In this document: positions 22,101-31,100 of the stretch, one piece after another
How the letters are laid out: the number at the start of each line of letters is the position of its first letter
How positions within the stretch are numbered: position 1 is the stretch's first letter
Assembly (NCBI GenBank): GCA_000827325.1
Contig: KN832897.1
Location: forward strand, 180,994 to 244,993
Source: Oidiodendron maius Zn
Lineage: Eukaryota > Ascomycota > Leotiomycetes > Myxotrichaceae
Length of the DNA stretch: 64,000 nt
Direction: 5' to 3'
Notes under the pieces: generated by a model
What the model saw: only the letters and a program-made list of their open reading frames with translations
What the model was told of the DNA's origin: nothing
Database searches by the model: none
Translations under genes and position numbers: made by a program

Positions 22101-23892
22101 CTGGAACTGGGCGGCCCAGCAGTCTCTCGAGCTCTTTATGGACGCGAACGACACGTAGCGAGTCCCCTCCAATTTCGAAGAAATTGTCTTTGATGCTGAC
22201 GCGGTCATGGCCAAGGACCCTCGACCAAATTAGGAGTATTTGACCTTCCAACTCAGTGGCGGGCATCATGGCGGCGGCCGTAGTCTGAAGTGCCGCCACT
22301 GGATCTGGGAGGGCTTTGCGATCAATTTTGCCACTCATCGATACCGGGAAAGCTTCCACTTCAACGAAAAAAGCCGGAACCATGTAAGCCGGCAGTCGCT
22401 CTACCAGCCAAGGACGTAACAGCTGGTCAACACGGTCAAGCGCGCCTAGCTTGGCTTCAAATTCTCCATTCCTGGGTGGCCTTGCCTTTCGCACACAATA
22501 GGCTACTAGTCGGTCATCACGGCTGACCACAACTGCCGCGGATATGTCATCGTGTGCGGTAATGGCTGCTTCGATGTCACCCAGCTCGATTCTGTTGCCT
22601 CGGATCTTGACCTGCCCATCCATACGGCCCATGTGGCTCACTTCTCCGGGCGCCGTGAAGCGAGCGACATCGCCGGTTCGGTACATCAGGCCAGGGTGAA
22701 AGGAGTTGTTGGGAAATCGAGCGCTGCTAAGATGGTTGTTGCCGCGATAGCCGCGTCCCACGCCCAGCCCTCCAATACACAGCTCGCCAGGAGAGCCGAG
22801 CGGAACTGGTGACATGTTCTCGTCCAGTATGTAGAGGTATGTGTTTGCGATGGGACCGCCGATTATCACATCATGGTCGCGGCACACCCTCCAAATACTC
22901 GAATACACACTTGCCTCTGTAACGCCGTACATATTCCACGTCATATCGCCGCAGTCCAGCAAGCGATCTGCCAGTGCTCGAGGCAGCGCTTCGCCGGCGC
23001 ACAAGATCTTATTAAGTCGAGGTTGGCCATTCCAGCCTGAATCGAGTAGCATTTGCCAGATTGCGGGTGTTCCCTGCATGATGGTGATTTGGTGGCGCTC
23101 CATAAGTCCGACAAGAGCAGCCATGTCAGTTAACTCCTGTCTTTGCGCGATGACTATGGTTGCTCCGCAGAAGAGCGGCAGAAACCAATCGACAACGGAC
23201 ATGTCGAAAGACACGGTGGTGATAGCAAGCAGCCGATCCGTTTCGCTGCATCCTGGTTCCTTCTGCATCGATAATAGGAGGTTTGTGAGACCTCCATGGG
23301 TAATCTCGACGCCCTTGGGCCGGCCAGTCGAGCCCGAGGTGTACATGACATACGCAAGATCGCCGCTCTCCACCACCACATCGCCGTTACTGCTATCAGA
23401 CGAGTCTAGGTTTATCGTGTGTAGCACCTCGTCGACGCTCAAGCAGCACACACTTTCTAGGGAGGTGAATGCCTGGAGTGTATTGGCACCAGTGAGGACT
23501 AGCTTCGGGCAAGCATTCTCCATCATGTGGCTGATGCGTTCTGCAGGCAAGGCCGGTTCAATAGGCACGTAAGCGGCACCTGTCTTCATGACGGCTAACA
23601 ATACCGCGACGAGTTCGACGCAGCGATCCAGCGCCACGCCGACAAGGTCGCCATTGCCGATTCCCCGCTGAATAAGGGCTCTGGCAAAACGGTTGGCAAA
23701 CAAATTGAGCTCTCCAAAAGTGAGTGTCGTGTCGCCACAGACTACAGCGACCTTGTTGCTGTGCTTGTCGATGATGGGCATGAGAAGCTCGTGTAGGCAC
23801 AATTGTAGTCTTGAGGAACCATCCATGTCGTCAACTCGGCACTCCTTGACAGTTGCCTGGTCCTGATTCTTTTCTGCTGCGATGGTATGCAT
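16165..23892 (-). CDS. NRPS-PKS hybrid, A-T-KS-AT-KR-T-R, SwnK-like, 2575 aa
   Basis: A single-exon megasynthase. Start is ATG 23890-23892; upstream in-frame codons lack an ATG. Domains by protein residue: adenylation ~35-530 (VMYTSGSTGRPKG; YRTGD; specificity region SFDMSVVDW), carrier protein with Ser near 578 (FFEIGGDSL), ketosynthase ~640-1065 (DTACSSS near 807, THGTATKLGDP, SNIGHTQAASG: complete Cys-His-His), acyltransferase with GHSLG near 1268, ketoreductase with GGLGDLG near 1816, second carrier with GIDSL near 2124, and a C-terminal reductase with GATGFVGV near 2222 and a YGTSK Tyr/Lys pair for NAD(P)H-dependent release. No DH, ER or C domain. This order is that of SwnK, which extends pipecolate by one malonyl unit in swainsonine biosynthesis. 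Substrate here is inferred only. The AT-KR linker carries an expanded tandem repeat. It is divergent from the dioxygenase gene. Confidence 0.93.
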   Translation of the reverse strand: MHTIAAEKNQDQATVKECRVDDMDGSSRLQLCLHELLMPIIDKHSNKVAVVCGDTTLTFGELNLFANRFARALIQRGIGNGDLVGVALDRCVELVAVLLAVMKTGAAYVPIEPALPAERISHMMENACPKLVLTGANTLQAFTSLESVCCLSVDEVLHTINLDSSDSSNGDVVVESGDLAYVMYTSGSTGRPKGVEITHGGLTNLLLSMQKEPGCSETDRLLAITTVSFDMSVVDWFLPLFCGATIVIAQRQELTDMAALVGLMERHQITIMQGTPAIWQMLLDSGWNGQPRLNKILCAGEALPRALADRLLDCGDMTWNMYGVTEASVYSSIWRVCRDHDVIIGGPIANTYLYILDENMSPVPLGSPGELCIGGLGVGRGYRGNNHLSSARFPNNSFHPGLMYRTGDVARFTAPGEVSHMGRMDGQVKIRGNRIELGDIEAAITAHDDISAAVVVSRDDRLVAYCVRKARPPRNGEFEAKLGALDRVDQLLRPWLVERLPAYMVPAFFVEVEAFPVSMSGKIDRKALPDPVAALQTTAAAMMPATELEGQILLIWSRVLGHDRVSIKDNFFEIGGDSLRVVRVHKELERLLGRPVPAAKLFEHYTIKTLAAYLTGSPEVAYPKPEASEQFCANDSNQDIAIVSMACRLPGGISTPEDFWELLEGGREAITDAPKDRWSEDASSNAQGESYCRRGGFLPSINSFDISFFGISPREAHKLDPSQYMLLETCWEVFERAGYTVEQLRGSQTGVFIGVSNILAHHSLNPGAIRDLADLDGYTTTGSAGGTMSGRISYQLGLQGPAMTIDTACSSSLVTTHLACTALRQGECDMAVSGGISLMLNPGLHVEFSRLQGMSPDGRCRSFSEDTQGTGWSEGSVVVLLKRLSDAQHDGDCIHGVIRGTAVNHDGRSASLTAPSGPAQQRLIRTALAAARLQPDDIDYIETHGTATKLGDPIEATALAEVFGPSRAHREPLLIGAAKSNIGHTQAASGLVGLLKVTLAIQHSIQPQTLHVTKPTPAVDWQRANMIPVLSKQPWLPQETRLRRAGVSAFGIGGTNAHVIIQEPPRQVIITENVKTAVRLPHTLPFLISGDTDAALRMQAEKLHRHISSPVNQDNLGDIAYSLATTRSHFRRRLVLMAGDKAELLKLLEELGSNAHPEILALPASSEAAKAPRLAMLFTGQFSQWPGMGKDLCEAYPIFGETICEIAAKFDPELEVPLLDVMWADPGSTAATLLDRTDFAQPAIFALEVALWRLWQSWGVTPDVVLGHSLGELVAAHIADILDLPDACRLVVARGRLMQAQSGDHSMVSLEASAAEVGTTVEQLGYGAKVDVAAHNTPTQTVVSGNMDAVKSITGHFARQGRKNKTLVVGHAFHSRHMDGMLADFRAVAETVRFNPPQISIISSLEGNPVKAGQLDKAQYWVKQAREPVRFSDGIQTLARQGVNVFLELGPDQVLCGMGATCLADHDQSGTVAWLPSLGRCKDSSLILQRSIAHLHMRHVPIDWHAYFKPFGCQRVQLPTYAFQREFLRHGLNMQPNAVGTSTSLSNGTSITNGTSINNSTSINNGISITNGTSITNGTSITNGTSITNGTGASIGNTTRSGPQGNQRRNQFSVVWHPVKTDNVHPSGTWGLVVPASNSKWPASITATLSRAGLQLVQVEHLKHAEKLEGLICMWDLNADVLSQTQHVMTLALTQLQTAAHTQFMPPLVWVTHQAVGTGDEFDDRAMRLGPGSLLWGLMRTARSEHPELHLRLVDLGQETTGAHIPSALMLNAEPECAVRQDQVLIPRLQHVDPVPKPILAKHRLVRPGGAVLITGGLGDLGVRVARWLASDHNVCDLVLTSRRGMDASGAGALVAELYKLGVGVTVMTGDVANPDSVSSIMATFNKDRPLRGVVHAAGVVDSGVLPTMTWQRCEATIAPKVYGAWNLHQATRDMDLDLFMMFSSISGVMGMPGLANYAASNTFLDALAHLRRAQRLPATSVAYGTWAGNGGMASRLGPATLSHLAQYGLDPLPPDEGLELFKQAITSRRPLTMAAALDLERLRAYLEEQGGSIPPLLGSLLIQDSTVTQASSSHRHLREVLSEAEPGQHVGIVFNMVRQVVAKALGFTHPLGVEVDRPLKDIGIDSLTAVQVRNHLATLTGLTLSVNIVFLHPNIRALSQSLLSQLQDTVTSSIVVTSTSQFDMTAVRKGCLDSGFMFDNLIQNSSSNLAIPPKAVFLTGATGFVGVFILYELLKQGITTHCLVRAHCIDKARQRLVSTLQEYGLWEPKFASLMKPIVGDIAQPLLGMTDQVFDNLAHQVDAICHSGALVDWLRPLQDYVGPNIVSTHEILRLASRGLAKAVHLVSTISTLPKHMGLDLKDGDLEYGYGTSKYIAERLVAAARWRGARAAVYRLPYVTASTTTGHFRLDRGDFLHNFITGSLEMGAFPLVHADMSAVLPVDYLAKTIVAIMTLDFHRLGRDFDFLSSRAPTCTEFFKLIGDLSGGKPKEMIAFGAWKQRALDYATVHPTSPLARISAVLDCYTDETATAMFKGLPVGEHVLGGDDYPAPSINEKFVNAYLNRMHSQSCNWAAID
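19112..19270. repeat. In-frame 18-bp minisatellite in the AT-KR linker of the NRPS-PKS
   Basis: About eight tandem units of an 18-base sequence (plus strand GGTGATACTGGTACCGTT and variants) encode repeats of NGTSIT/NNSTSI on the minus strand. The unit length is a multiple of three, so copy changes keep the frame. The near-identical central units show recent expansion. The linker lies between the acyltransferase and ketoreductase and is rich in Asn-Gly-Thr/Ser. Confidence 0.92.
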
Positions 23893-24317
23893 CTCTCCTG
23901 GTAATAACCCTGGTAAAACCAATAGTCATTGAGCTTGTTAGATTCAAGTGCTACATAGTACGCGGGTTGATTGCCCTCTATGTACTCTTGCCTCCAAAGC
24001 CCCGAATTAATGAATGAATGAATGAATCAATGTCAATTACGCATAGCTAAGCCCAAAAGGGGCTCGGACTACCTACCCACTTAGGCACTACAGGGTAGTC
24101 CGATCCACAGCCGCAGCCTGCAGCTTGGGCACTGAGCACATGCATGTAAGCGACCATCATCAACGTCGGTCACACATGACTTGATTCCTTCACGTACAAA
24201 ACATCCCACACCGCTTGAGGACAGAACACTCTCACATCAGCCTAATTTCAGCTTGAGTTCACAATATCCGCATATCATTTCTTTCGGTGCTGTTGAATAA
24301 TCTGTTTCATTTTCACC
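23893..24317. promoter_or_regulatory. Shared divergent promoter of the NRPS-PKS and the dioxygenase
   Basis: The 425-bp gap separates the start codons of two oppositely oriented cluster genes, so it very likely drives both. It contains an AATG tetranucleotide run near 24,007-24,030, the CGG-containing inverted repeat listed separately, and pyrimidine-rich sequence before the dioxygenase ATG (TTTCATTTTCACCATG, a good fungal start context). Confidence 0.7.
24064..24103. promoter_or_regulatory. 10-bp perfect inverted repeat TCGGACTACC / GGTAGTCCGA
   Basis: Two perfect 10-base arms with a 20-base spacer lie in the middle of the divergent promoter. CGG half-sites in inverted orientation are typical binding sites of fungal Zn2Cys6 regulators, so this is a candidate pathway-regulator site. 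No regulator gene is visible in the window and I see no second copy of the full repeat in the other cluster promoters. Confidence 0.4.
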
Positions 24318-25175
24318 ATGTCCACAACTGTAACCATGCTACAGCAAGTTAGCCCTTCTGAAGGTCATGACGCTGTCCTTAAAGCCCTTCGTGAGGATGG
24401 GGGTGTCATTATCAAGGGCCTTTTCACAAAGGACCAAGTTCATCGTCTAAATGAAGAGTTGCAGCCTGCTATGGACAAGCTCGGGTTGGGCTCAAAGCAG
24501 TCAGAAGAATGGCTCAAGGAGTTTCACGGTGACAATACAAAACGCTTGAATGGCTTGGTCGCAGTGAGCAAGACTTTTCGCGATGAATTTCTAGAGTGCG
24601 ATTTGATCCACAAACTGTGCGAAGAGATCTACCTGAAAGATGCCGGTGGATACTGGATGAACTCTGCTCAACTCATCGATATCGGCCCAGGGAGCAAGGC
24701 CCAACCACTGCATCGGGACCAATGGCAATTCCCTATATTCACGCATTGCGGCCCTAATGCGCCTGAGGCTAGCTGCAACTTCCTAGTGGCATTGACCGAG
24801 TTCACCGACGAGAACGGCGCAACCAGACTCATACCTGGAAGCCACAAGTGGGATGACTTTTCGCAAAATGGAACTCCAGAAGACACCATTCCAGCCGAGA
24901 TGGAGGTGGGTGACGCCTGCTTCATTACTGGAAAGGTGGTGCATGGAGGGGGTGCCAATAGGACCAAGGACTTCACGAGAAGAGGCGTCGCTATTGTTTT
25001 CCAATGCTCTTACCTAACTCCTGAAGAGGCATATCCATTTATTGTTGACAAGGAAATTGCCAGAACGCTCAGCCCACGAGGCCAGCGTATGATTGGTTTC
25101 CGATCCCAATTCCTGAAGGACAGCCCAGGAGTGTGGAAGACAGATTATGGTGAGGTGGATGAAGTTTACTGTTAG
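24318..25175 (+). CDS. Fe(II)/2-oxoglutarate dioxygenase, PhyH family (SwnH-like), 285 aa
   Basis: Phytanoyl-CoA-dioxygenase-type oxygenases hydroxylate or oxidise small molecules using Fe(II), O2 and 2-oxoglutarate. The intronless frame has the expected length (285 aa) and the full metal site: His132 and Asp134 in PLHRDQW and His209 in VVHGGG. Arg221/222 (RRGVAIVF) is the likely 2-oxoglutarate carboxylate binder. GATRLIPGSHKWDD and GDACFITGKVVH are further family features. It is transcribed away from the NRPS-PKS across a 425-bp shared promoter and converges on the NmrA reductase. In swainsonine clusters SwnH1 and SwnH2 of this family hydroxylate the indolizidine core. By context this enzyme probably hydroxylates the product of the hybrid, which is inference. 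Confidence 0.9.
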   Translation: MSTTVTMLQQVSPSEGHDAVLKALREDGGVIIKGLFTKDQVHRLNEELQPAMDKLGLGSKQSEEWLKEFHGDNTKRLNGLVAVSKTFRDEFLECDLIHKLCEEIYLKDAGGYWMNSAQLIDIGPGSKAQPLHRDQWQFPIFTHCGPNAPEASCNFLVALTEFTDENGATRLIPGSHKWDDFSQNGTPEDTIPAEMEVGDACFITGKVVHGGGANRTKDFTRRGVAIVFQCSYLTPEEAYPFIVDKEIARTLSPRGQRMIGFRSQFLKDSPGVWKTDYGEVDEVYC

Positions 25176-25596
25176 AGGGAGACAGAGTCTCAAGTATCTC
25201 TGTGCTTATTGGACATCGATGATCTATCAGGTCCTCCAGATCCGGCAGAGTATGAACGATTGGAGAGAGAAACTTGAAAGCCACCACAAAGGCAGAAGAC
25301 ATAAGCGAGACAAGAAATTAGGCCTCAGTCACTTACTGAGACTAACACTACTAGAGTCCAATATAATCGCGCGTAGAAACATACGTATAACGTACTAGAG
25401 CTTAATGAAAGACAAATAAATGAATTCACGCCAAGAAGTACGTCTACCCTTGAATATTGAACAAGGTTCGCGCTGAATAACTGACTCTACTCTAGCTTGT
25501 CAAGTAGTTTGCCCTTGTATAGGTATGATAGATCTCCTTACAGTGATTATAAGGCTAATGAGTGTCTAGATAAGAAATTCATCTTTTAGTGCCTGC
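25176..25596. other. Convergent 3' intergenic region
   Basis: About 420 bp between the stop codons of the dioxygenase (plus) and the reductase (minus). No gene or repeat is recognised; it should hold the 3' untranslated regions of both. Confidence 0.6.
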
Positions 25597-26656
25597 TCAC
25601 TGGATAGAAACCGGCTTCCATGCCTCCTCTATCAAATCCTCGATACGCTTTGGCGCGGGCGCCTTTCCCTCAAATGCTTTGACAAGATCAAGATGCTCAC
25701 CCAACTTGCCCAAATCATATCCGCCAAGTGCTACAGCTGCTTCAAGATCGGCGACTATCCCTCGGATTCCCTGAGGAAATCGGTCAGGATAGTCCTTCGC
25801 TATGGTTACGTTGATTGGTAGATCGATTGTGTCATGCTTGAGCAATTTCTCGACTGGCTGATAGCGCACTTGGAGCTTACGACCCAGGCTCTTCTCGTAG
25901 AGCCTGACGAGATCATTCATTGAGACAGTACTTGTCACCGTTGTCATAATCCGGGGCCACTTGTCCAGCTCAAGCGCCAGCACTACATACCGCGCAGCAT
26001 CCGTCGTAAATGTCATGCTCATCCTCCCTTCTCCGTCCCCTGGCAGCACCGCCTGTCCACTTGCCGGGTCGACGCAGAAGCACAGCGGACGCAATGAGCT
26101 TGCCACCTGTGGCATACCGAAATAGTCCATGAACATACCCGGGTAAATATATGCATACTCGAGCATGCTTGTCTTGGCCAGCTCTTGCCGAGCGGTGAGA
26201 TGAAACCTCTTTTCCGGGTAAGGGAGGACGTCGTCGCCAACATTGTACTCGACATTGAATTCGGAGGGGACGAAACGCCTGACGCAAAGGCACTTATCGG
26301 CGGCACGGATAAGTCGCAGCTGAGCATCGCATACGGAATCAGAGTCCATAGGGAAAGCACAGATAACGACGTTGGCATTTTTTGCTATAAGCTGCTCAGC
26401 CAGAGAATCCTCAGACGAGTAGTCGGTCTGAATTATAGGGAGGTATCCTTTGCCAGTCAATGGTGAGATGCGCTCCGAGTTCAAGTTGTTGTCCACAATC
26501 TGCATTTACATGGTCAATATCGTGAGATAGACGATGGAACGGCTTTCGTACCTTTCTTGACATGATGTAAACCTCATACTTGCCACTTTCAAAGAGGGCG
26601 TCCGTGATGGGGCGACCCAGGTCGCCCAAGCCGCCAGCGACTACGACAACGGCCAT
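25597..26656 (-). CDS. NmrA / isoflavone-reductase-like NAD(P)-dependent reductase (SwnN/SwnR-like), 335 aa
   Basis: A two-exon gene: exon 1 26552-26656, intron 26500-26551 (52 nt, GTACGA...ATGCAG), exon 2 25597-26499. Splicing joins MSRK to IVDNN in frame. The N-terminus VVVAGGLGDLGRPI is the Rossmann dinucleotide-binding loop of atypical short-chain dehydrogenases. NVVICAFPMDSD, then RFVPSEFNVEY and the AYIYPGMFMDYFG segment match phenylcoumaran-benzylic-ether/isoflavone reductase and NmrA-like proteins. The start ATG at 26656 has a strong context (CACCATGG); an upstream in-frame Met exists at 26668. Family enzymes reduce C=C or C=N bonds with NADPH. SwnN and SwnR of swainsonine clusters are of this type and act on cyclic imine/iminium intermediates. 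By context, a similar imine reduction is the best guess. Confidence 0.88.
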
Positions 26657-26758
26657 GGTGAAATACAAGATACCACAGTTATATGGTAGGCTCTTGTTTG
26701 AAAATGTGCATAGGATTGCGCTCTGACCTTAGAGGGCCTTTATTGCGTAAATACGCTA

Positions 26759-26780
26759 GTCTAGGAGCATCCACCTAGAC
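26759..26780. promoter_or_regulatory. 7-bp inverted repeat GTCTAGG-N8-CCTAGAC upstream of the NmrA reductase
   Basis: A perfect short palindrome about 105-125 bp upstream of the reductase start codon. Its place suits a transcription-factor site, but arms of this length can occur by chance and no second copy was found. Confidence 0.25.
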
Positions 26781-27156
26781 CGGCTATAAACTCTTCCTTG
26801 CTTATTAAACCCACCTTCATTAAGGTCTCTCCAACTATCCCCTCAACCGGCAGCCATGATCCACTCTAGAGGGGCGTTTGACTAGTCAAGTGCATTCACT
26901 AGCTTGACATATTTTATAAGAGACGTGAGCAAATATGCAAGCTGAGCACTGGCGTGTCAACTCTACTACCTCAACCTTACATAGCTCTACCTAACAGATG
27001 GAAGATAACCCAAATGCCTTATCATAGGACCTTTATTCAAGACACTATGGCAGAAATAATATGTCTAGCTTTCAATCCCCATAGTATCATTCGAACTTTT
27101 GTATTCCTCCTCGGACCTCGCTTGTCACATTGATACGTAAATTTCGCGTCACTATA

Positions 27157-27380
27157 CGGAGGTCACCGCAAAAAGTCCTGAGAGCAGGGGTTTCGCTTAC
27201 TTGTTACCCAGCAACCAGGGTCACTGTAAAATTAGTGGTCTATAGGCTTGAGCACCCTAATTTTACAGCATGCGCAGCCTGTAGTAATCACTAACAGACT
27301 CCATCCGAGCACTATAATCGTTGCTCTGCTAGACCCTAGTTGATAACCCCTGCTCTCAGGACTTTTTGCGGTGACCTCCG
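27157..27380. mobile_element. Short MITE with ~37-bp terminal inverted repeats and TA duplication
   Basis: The left end CGGAGGTCACCGCAAAAAGT and continuing CCTGAGAGCAGGGGTT is repeated in inverse at the right end (AACCCCTGCTCTCAGG...CCTCCG). The element is 224 bp, flanked by TA (27155-27156, 27381-27382), and has no coding capacity. It lies in the divergent promoter region between the NmrA reductase and the A-T-C NRPS. Confidence 0.9.
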
Positions 27381-27382
27381 TA

Positions 27383-28144
27383 CGAGTGCCGCATTGCTGC
27401 TTAACTAGAACAGCGAGGTCCTGTTTCAACTGTGCAGCTACGGCGTATACCCTATCGTAACGTTACATCGTCGTCCGTTGAGGTCTCCATCCTTGCTAGA
27501 GATGTGCACGCTTTTGTAAGACGAAAAGTTAAAAATAAGATATTACAAAGTTGCCGCTCTTTTACACCGCGTGATAGCCCGCTATATCTAAAAGTGTTAG
27601 AATGGCACCGCACGGATGCCCGTAAGGAAGTATAGGCATGTACTAAAGCCAGGTAGTGTAAAGGCACGAGTAGATAAGTGGCCAACCCATACATTCTAAA
27701 GTAGCTAAACCTTTGACTATTCTCAATGACAATGGTTCTACTAGATAGGAAGCCATTAGGTTAACGTTAGCAGGAATCATTGGTTACATGCATTCTAGAA
27801 TTCCACTTTTGCATAAGACGCGTTAGCGTCTACCTAAGCATGTGCAGGGGTACTGGCTTAGCTCCGGATCTAAAGTAGGTCTCCATTTTCGTAAAATCTA
27901 TACGTGGTAAAGGACGAGTGGATGTCCGTAGTAGTAGCTGCCTCGGCCCGCCCTACACTAACCTTGCTACCCTGCAGGGACGGTCTATAACAGAAGATAG
28001 CTGATCTATATCCATCTTCTAGAACACTGCCAGGCGTAATCTTCAGATCCTAGATTCCTACAACCTCCCGTAACAAATTGGCTTGTCCTTGTAGCCGTTT
28101 CACTCAACCTAGAACGCACACCGTCAAGAACAACTTCTGAGACA
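27383..28144. other. Upstream region of the A-T-C NRPS
   Basis: No supportable gene. The reading frames at 27,432-27,694 lie on both strands of the same DNA without motifs. The last 150 bp are unique and should hold the NRPS promoter. The start context is GAGACAATGGGA. Confidence 0.5.
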
Positions 28145-31100
28145 ATGGGATTAACCGATTCCGATGATGGTCAGTTTGCAAAATTCCAAGGAGTAAACTA
28201 TACAGTGCCAGAGGCTTCTACTTCACTGATCCACGAACTCGTACATGATCAGGCAGAAGCGCATCCCATCGCCGAAGCCGTAGTCTCTTGGGACGGCACT
28301 CTTAGCTATGAAGAGCTCGACTCCGCATCCACTCGTCTCACGGGTTTTCTTATCGCAGAGGGTGTTAAACCGGAAACCATTGTACCTCTTCTCTTCGAGA
28401 AATCTAGCTGGATAGTAGTCGGCATGTTAGCCACCATGAAAGCCGGCGGCGCCTTCATGACCCTAGATGTTTCCCAGCCAGAGTCACGACTTCGCTCCAT
28501 CATAGCAGCCAGTGGCGCAAAGGTTGCCCTTTCCTCGGCCGGCTGCAATGGGCTCTGCTCTTCGCTAGTCCCCAGCGCGTTTTCTGTCACAGAGCAGAGT
28601 ATTGCGGGACTGAACATGCCCGTCCGTCAATGGCCAGCAGGGTTAAGAAATGCCGCCTATGTGATGGCTACCTCGGGAAGCACCGGTAGCCCCAAGCTCG
28701 TCGTCACAGAGCATTCGCAGTTGTCGTCCTTTGTAGCGCACCTCACACGGCCGCTTGGGTTCACAGAACGGACACGCACCTTCCAGTTCGCGTCGTACGC
28801 TTTTGACCCCATCATTGGGGATATCTTCCTTACCCTTGCTGCTGGCGGCACTGTGTGCATCCCCTCAGAAGATCAACGCAAGGGCGATATTGCTGGCGCT
28901 ATGAACAGTATGAGAGTCAACCTTGCAAAATTCACACCCTCACTCGTCAACTCCTTGACAGACTTAACACCGGCTAATGTTCCAACCCTTAAGACGCTCA
29001 TCCTTGGGGGCGAGACTACACCTACTACCGTTCTTCAAAAATGGGCAGGCAAGGTTGACCTTAAGCTCATATACGGGTCAACTGAGTGCACCATCAGCTG
29101 TGTGGTACCAGATGCGAGCACAGGCACCGTCGTACCCGGGGAAATCGGCCGCCCACTTGGGAGTCGAGCGTGGGTCGTCGAATCATCAAGCGATGGCTCC
29201 GACCTCAGATTGGTTACGGAGGGTGAGGTCGGAGAGCTTGTCCTCGAAGGCCCGTTGGTTGCTCGGGCATATATGAACAGCCCCTCCGAAAGTGAGTCCA
29301 AGTTCATTAAGCGTCCGGCGCATCGGATGTATCGAACTGGGGATCTGGTACGTTGTTTAGATGATGGGCGGCTAGTCTACGTGGGTAGAATCGACAACCA
29401 GGTCAAGATCCGCGGGCAGAGGTTGGAGCTAGAAGAAGTCGAGGAACATGTACGCCGGTCGCTCACTTTTCTCGACATACGTATCAAAAATGTCTTGGTG
29501 GACGCAGCAGTGCCACTTGGTGCAACGAGTAAGCAACTAGTAGCATTGCTGAGTCTCGAGACCAATAACCCGTTCGGCTCCCTCCTCTGCGATGACGAGA
29601 AGGGCGGTGCGACCGTCAGTTTCTCTCCAAAGACAATGCATAACTTTGCTAACCTCGTGTCCCTACTCGAGGCAAAGATGAAGTCGATGGTTCCCTCTTA
29701 CATGATACCGTCTCTATGGGTTCCTATAGACGAGATGCCGCATACCTTGTCCCGAAAGCGGGACCGGCAACGGCTTCGACGGGCCATTGAAAGCCTCCCG
29801 GCGAAGTGGCTGGCTGCGTTCTCCCAGGCACATGATGGCCTACCCGGTGACGAAGAAACTGGAAGTGTCGTAACTACAGAGAAGGAGAACTTGCTTCGGA
29901 GACTCTGGTCCGATGTGTTGGGTTTGGACCTCAGATCAATCCGACTTGGAGATAACTTCTTCCATCTCGGAGGCAACTCTCTTCTAGTCATGAGGCTGAT
30001 TTCCATGGCAAGAAGAGAGGGCCAAATTCTTGTTGCTGATGATGTTTTTGCACACCCCGTCCTACAAAGTCTGGCATTTAAGCTTATCTCTGCGGAAAAG
30101 TCTGCTGATATAGCCCCTTTCGCTTTACTGGAGCCTTCTCATAGGCTCTCTATTAAGCAGGAGGCAGCTCAACAGTGCGGAGTCAATCTGGATGATATAG
30201 AAGACATATTACCATTGTCCTCAATGCAAGAACATTATATTTTTAGCTATCCCGAGCTAGGTCGGGATAGTGCAGGACCCTGGGACTGGCAGCAGCAGAT
30301 CGTCTTCTTACTGCCCGAGTCGTTTAACATCCAGCTCTTCAAATCCGTTTGGAATGACGCGGTAAAGCGTCACCCTCAGCTTCGTACTCGCGTCGTGCAA
30401 ACCTCCTGTGGCGTATTTCAGGCCGCCTTGCGGAATGAAGCTGGACCAGCTTGGCGAGATATTGACGACCTGGACCACTATGTTCGCTGGGACCGGGAAG
30501 CTATTATGTCATTTGGTGACGAACTTTTGCGACTAGCAATTACAAAATCGATACAACGCTGCTACTTCGTGCTCACCATGCAGCATCTCATCTACGATGC
30601 TTATTCTCGTGACATGCTCTTCAAGGAGCTGGAAGTGGCATATCTTCGTCAAAGTCCTCTAGAGATGGAGCCACCAAAGATGAGCAAGTTCATAAGCTAT
30701 ATCAACGGAGCAGACCGTCGGCTGGGGACTGAATTTTGGACATCATATCTTAAAGGGTCATCGACTAAGGCTCTCCTGTCGGCGCCCATCAGCAGTCCAG
30801 TGGGGGAACTGAATACTCACACATGGACTCTTGAGAAACCGCAGCTGCCGTTCTTGAATTATACATTGGCAACGATCATCGAGGCTAGCGTGGCGCTGGC
30901 TATCGCACGGATTCTGGGCTGCAGAGATGTTATCTTTTACTCTGACCGAGCGGGCCGCAACTTACCGATTGCTGGCATCCAAGACTTGATGGCACCGGCG
31001 ACGATACTTCTCCCGTTACGCGTTCACATTGACCCGCAGCAAACCGTTCACGACCTGCTCTGTACTCACCAGGCGGCGAATACCGCGATGATGCCCTACG

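Noticed and set aside
16165-26656. Naming the cluster outright as the swainsonine (swn) cluster
   Set aside because: Only one SwnH-like and one SwnN/R-like gene are present, the aminotransferase is a fragment and extra enzymes are present. Family resemblance alone does not fix the product, so no swn symbols are assigned.
27157-27380. A CRISPR-like or tRNA-like reading of the paired repeats
   Set aside because: There are only two copies in inverted orientation, flanked by TA; this is a MITE. No tRNA cloverleaf was seen here or elsewhere in the window.
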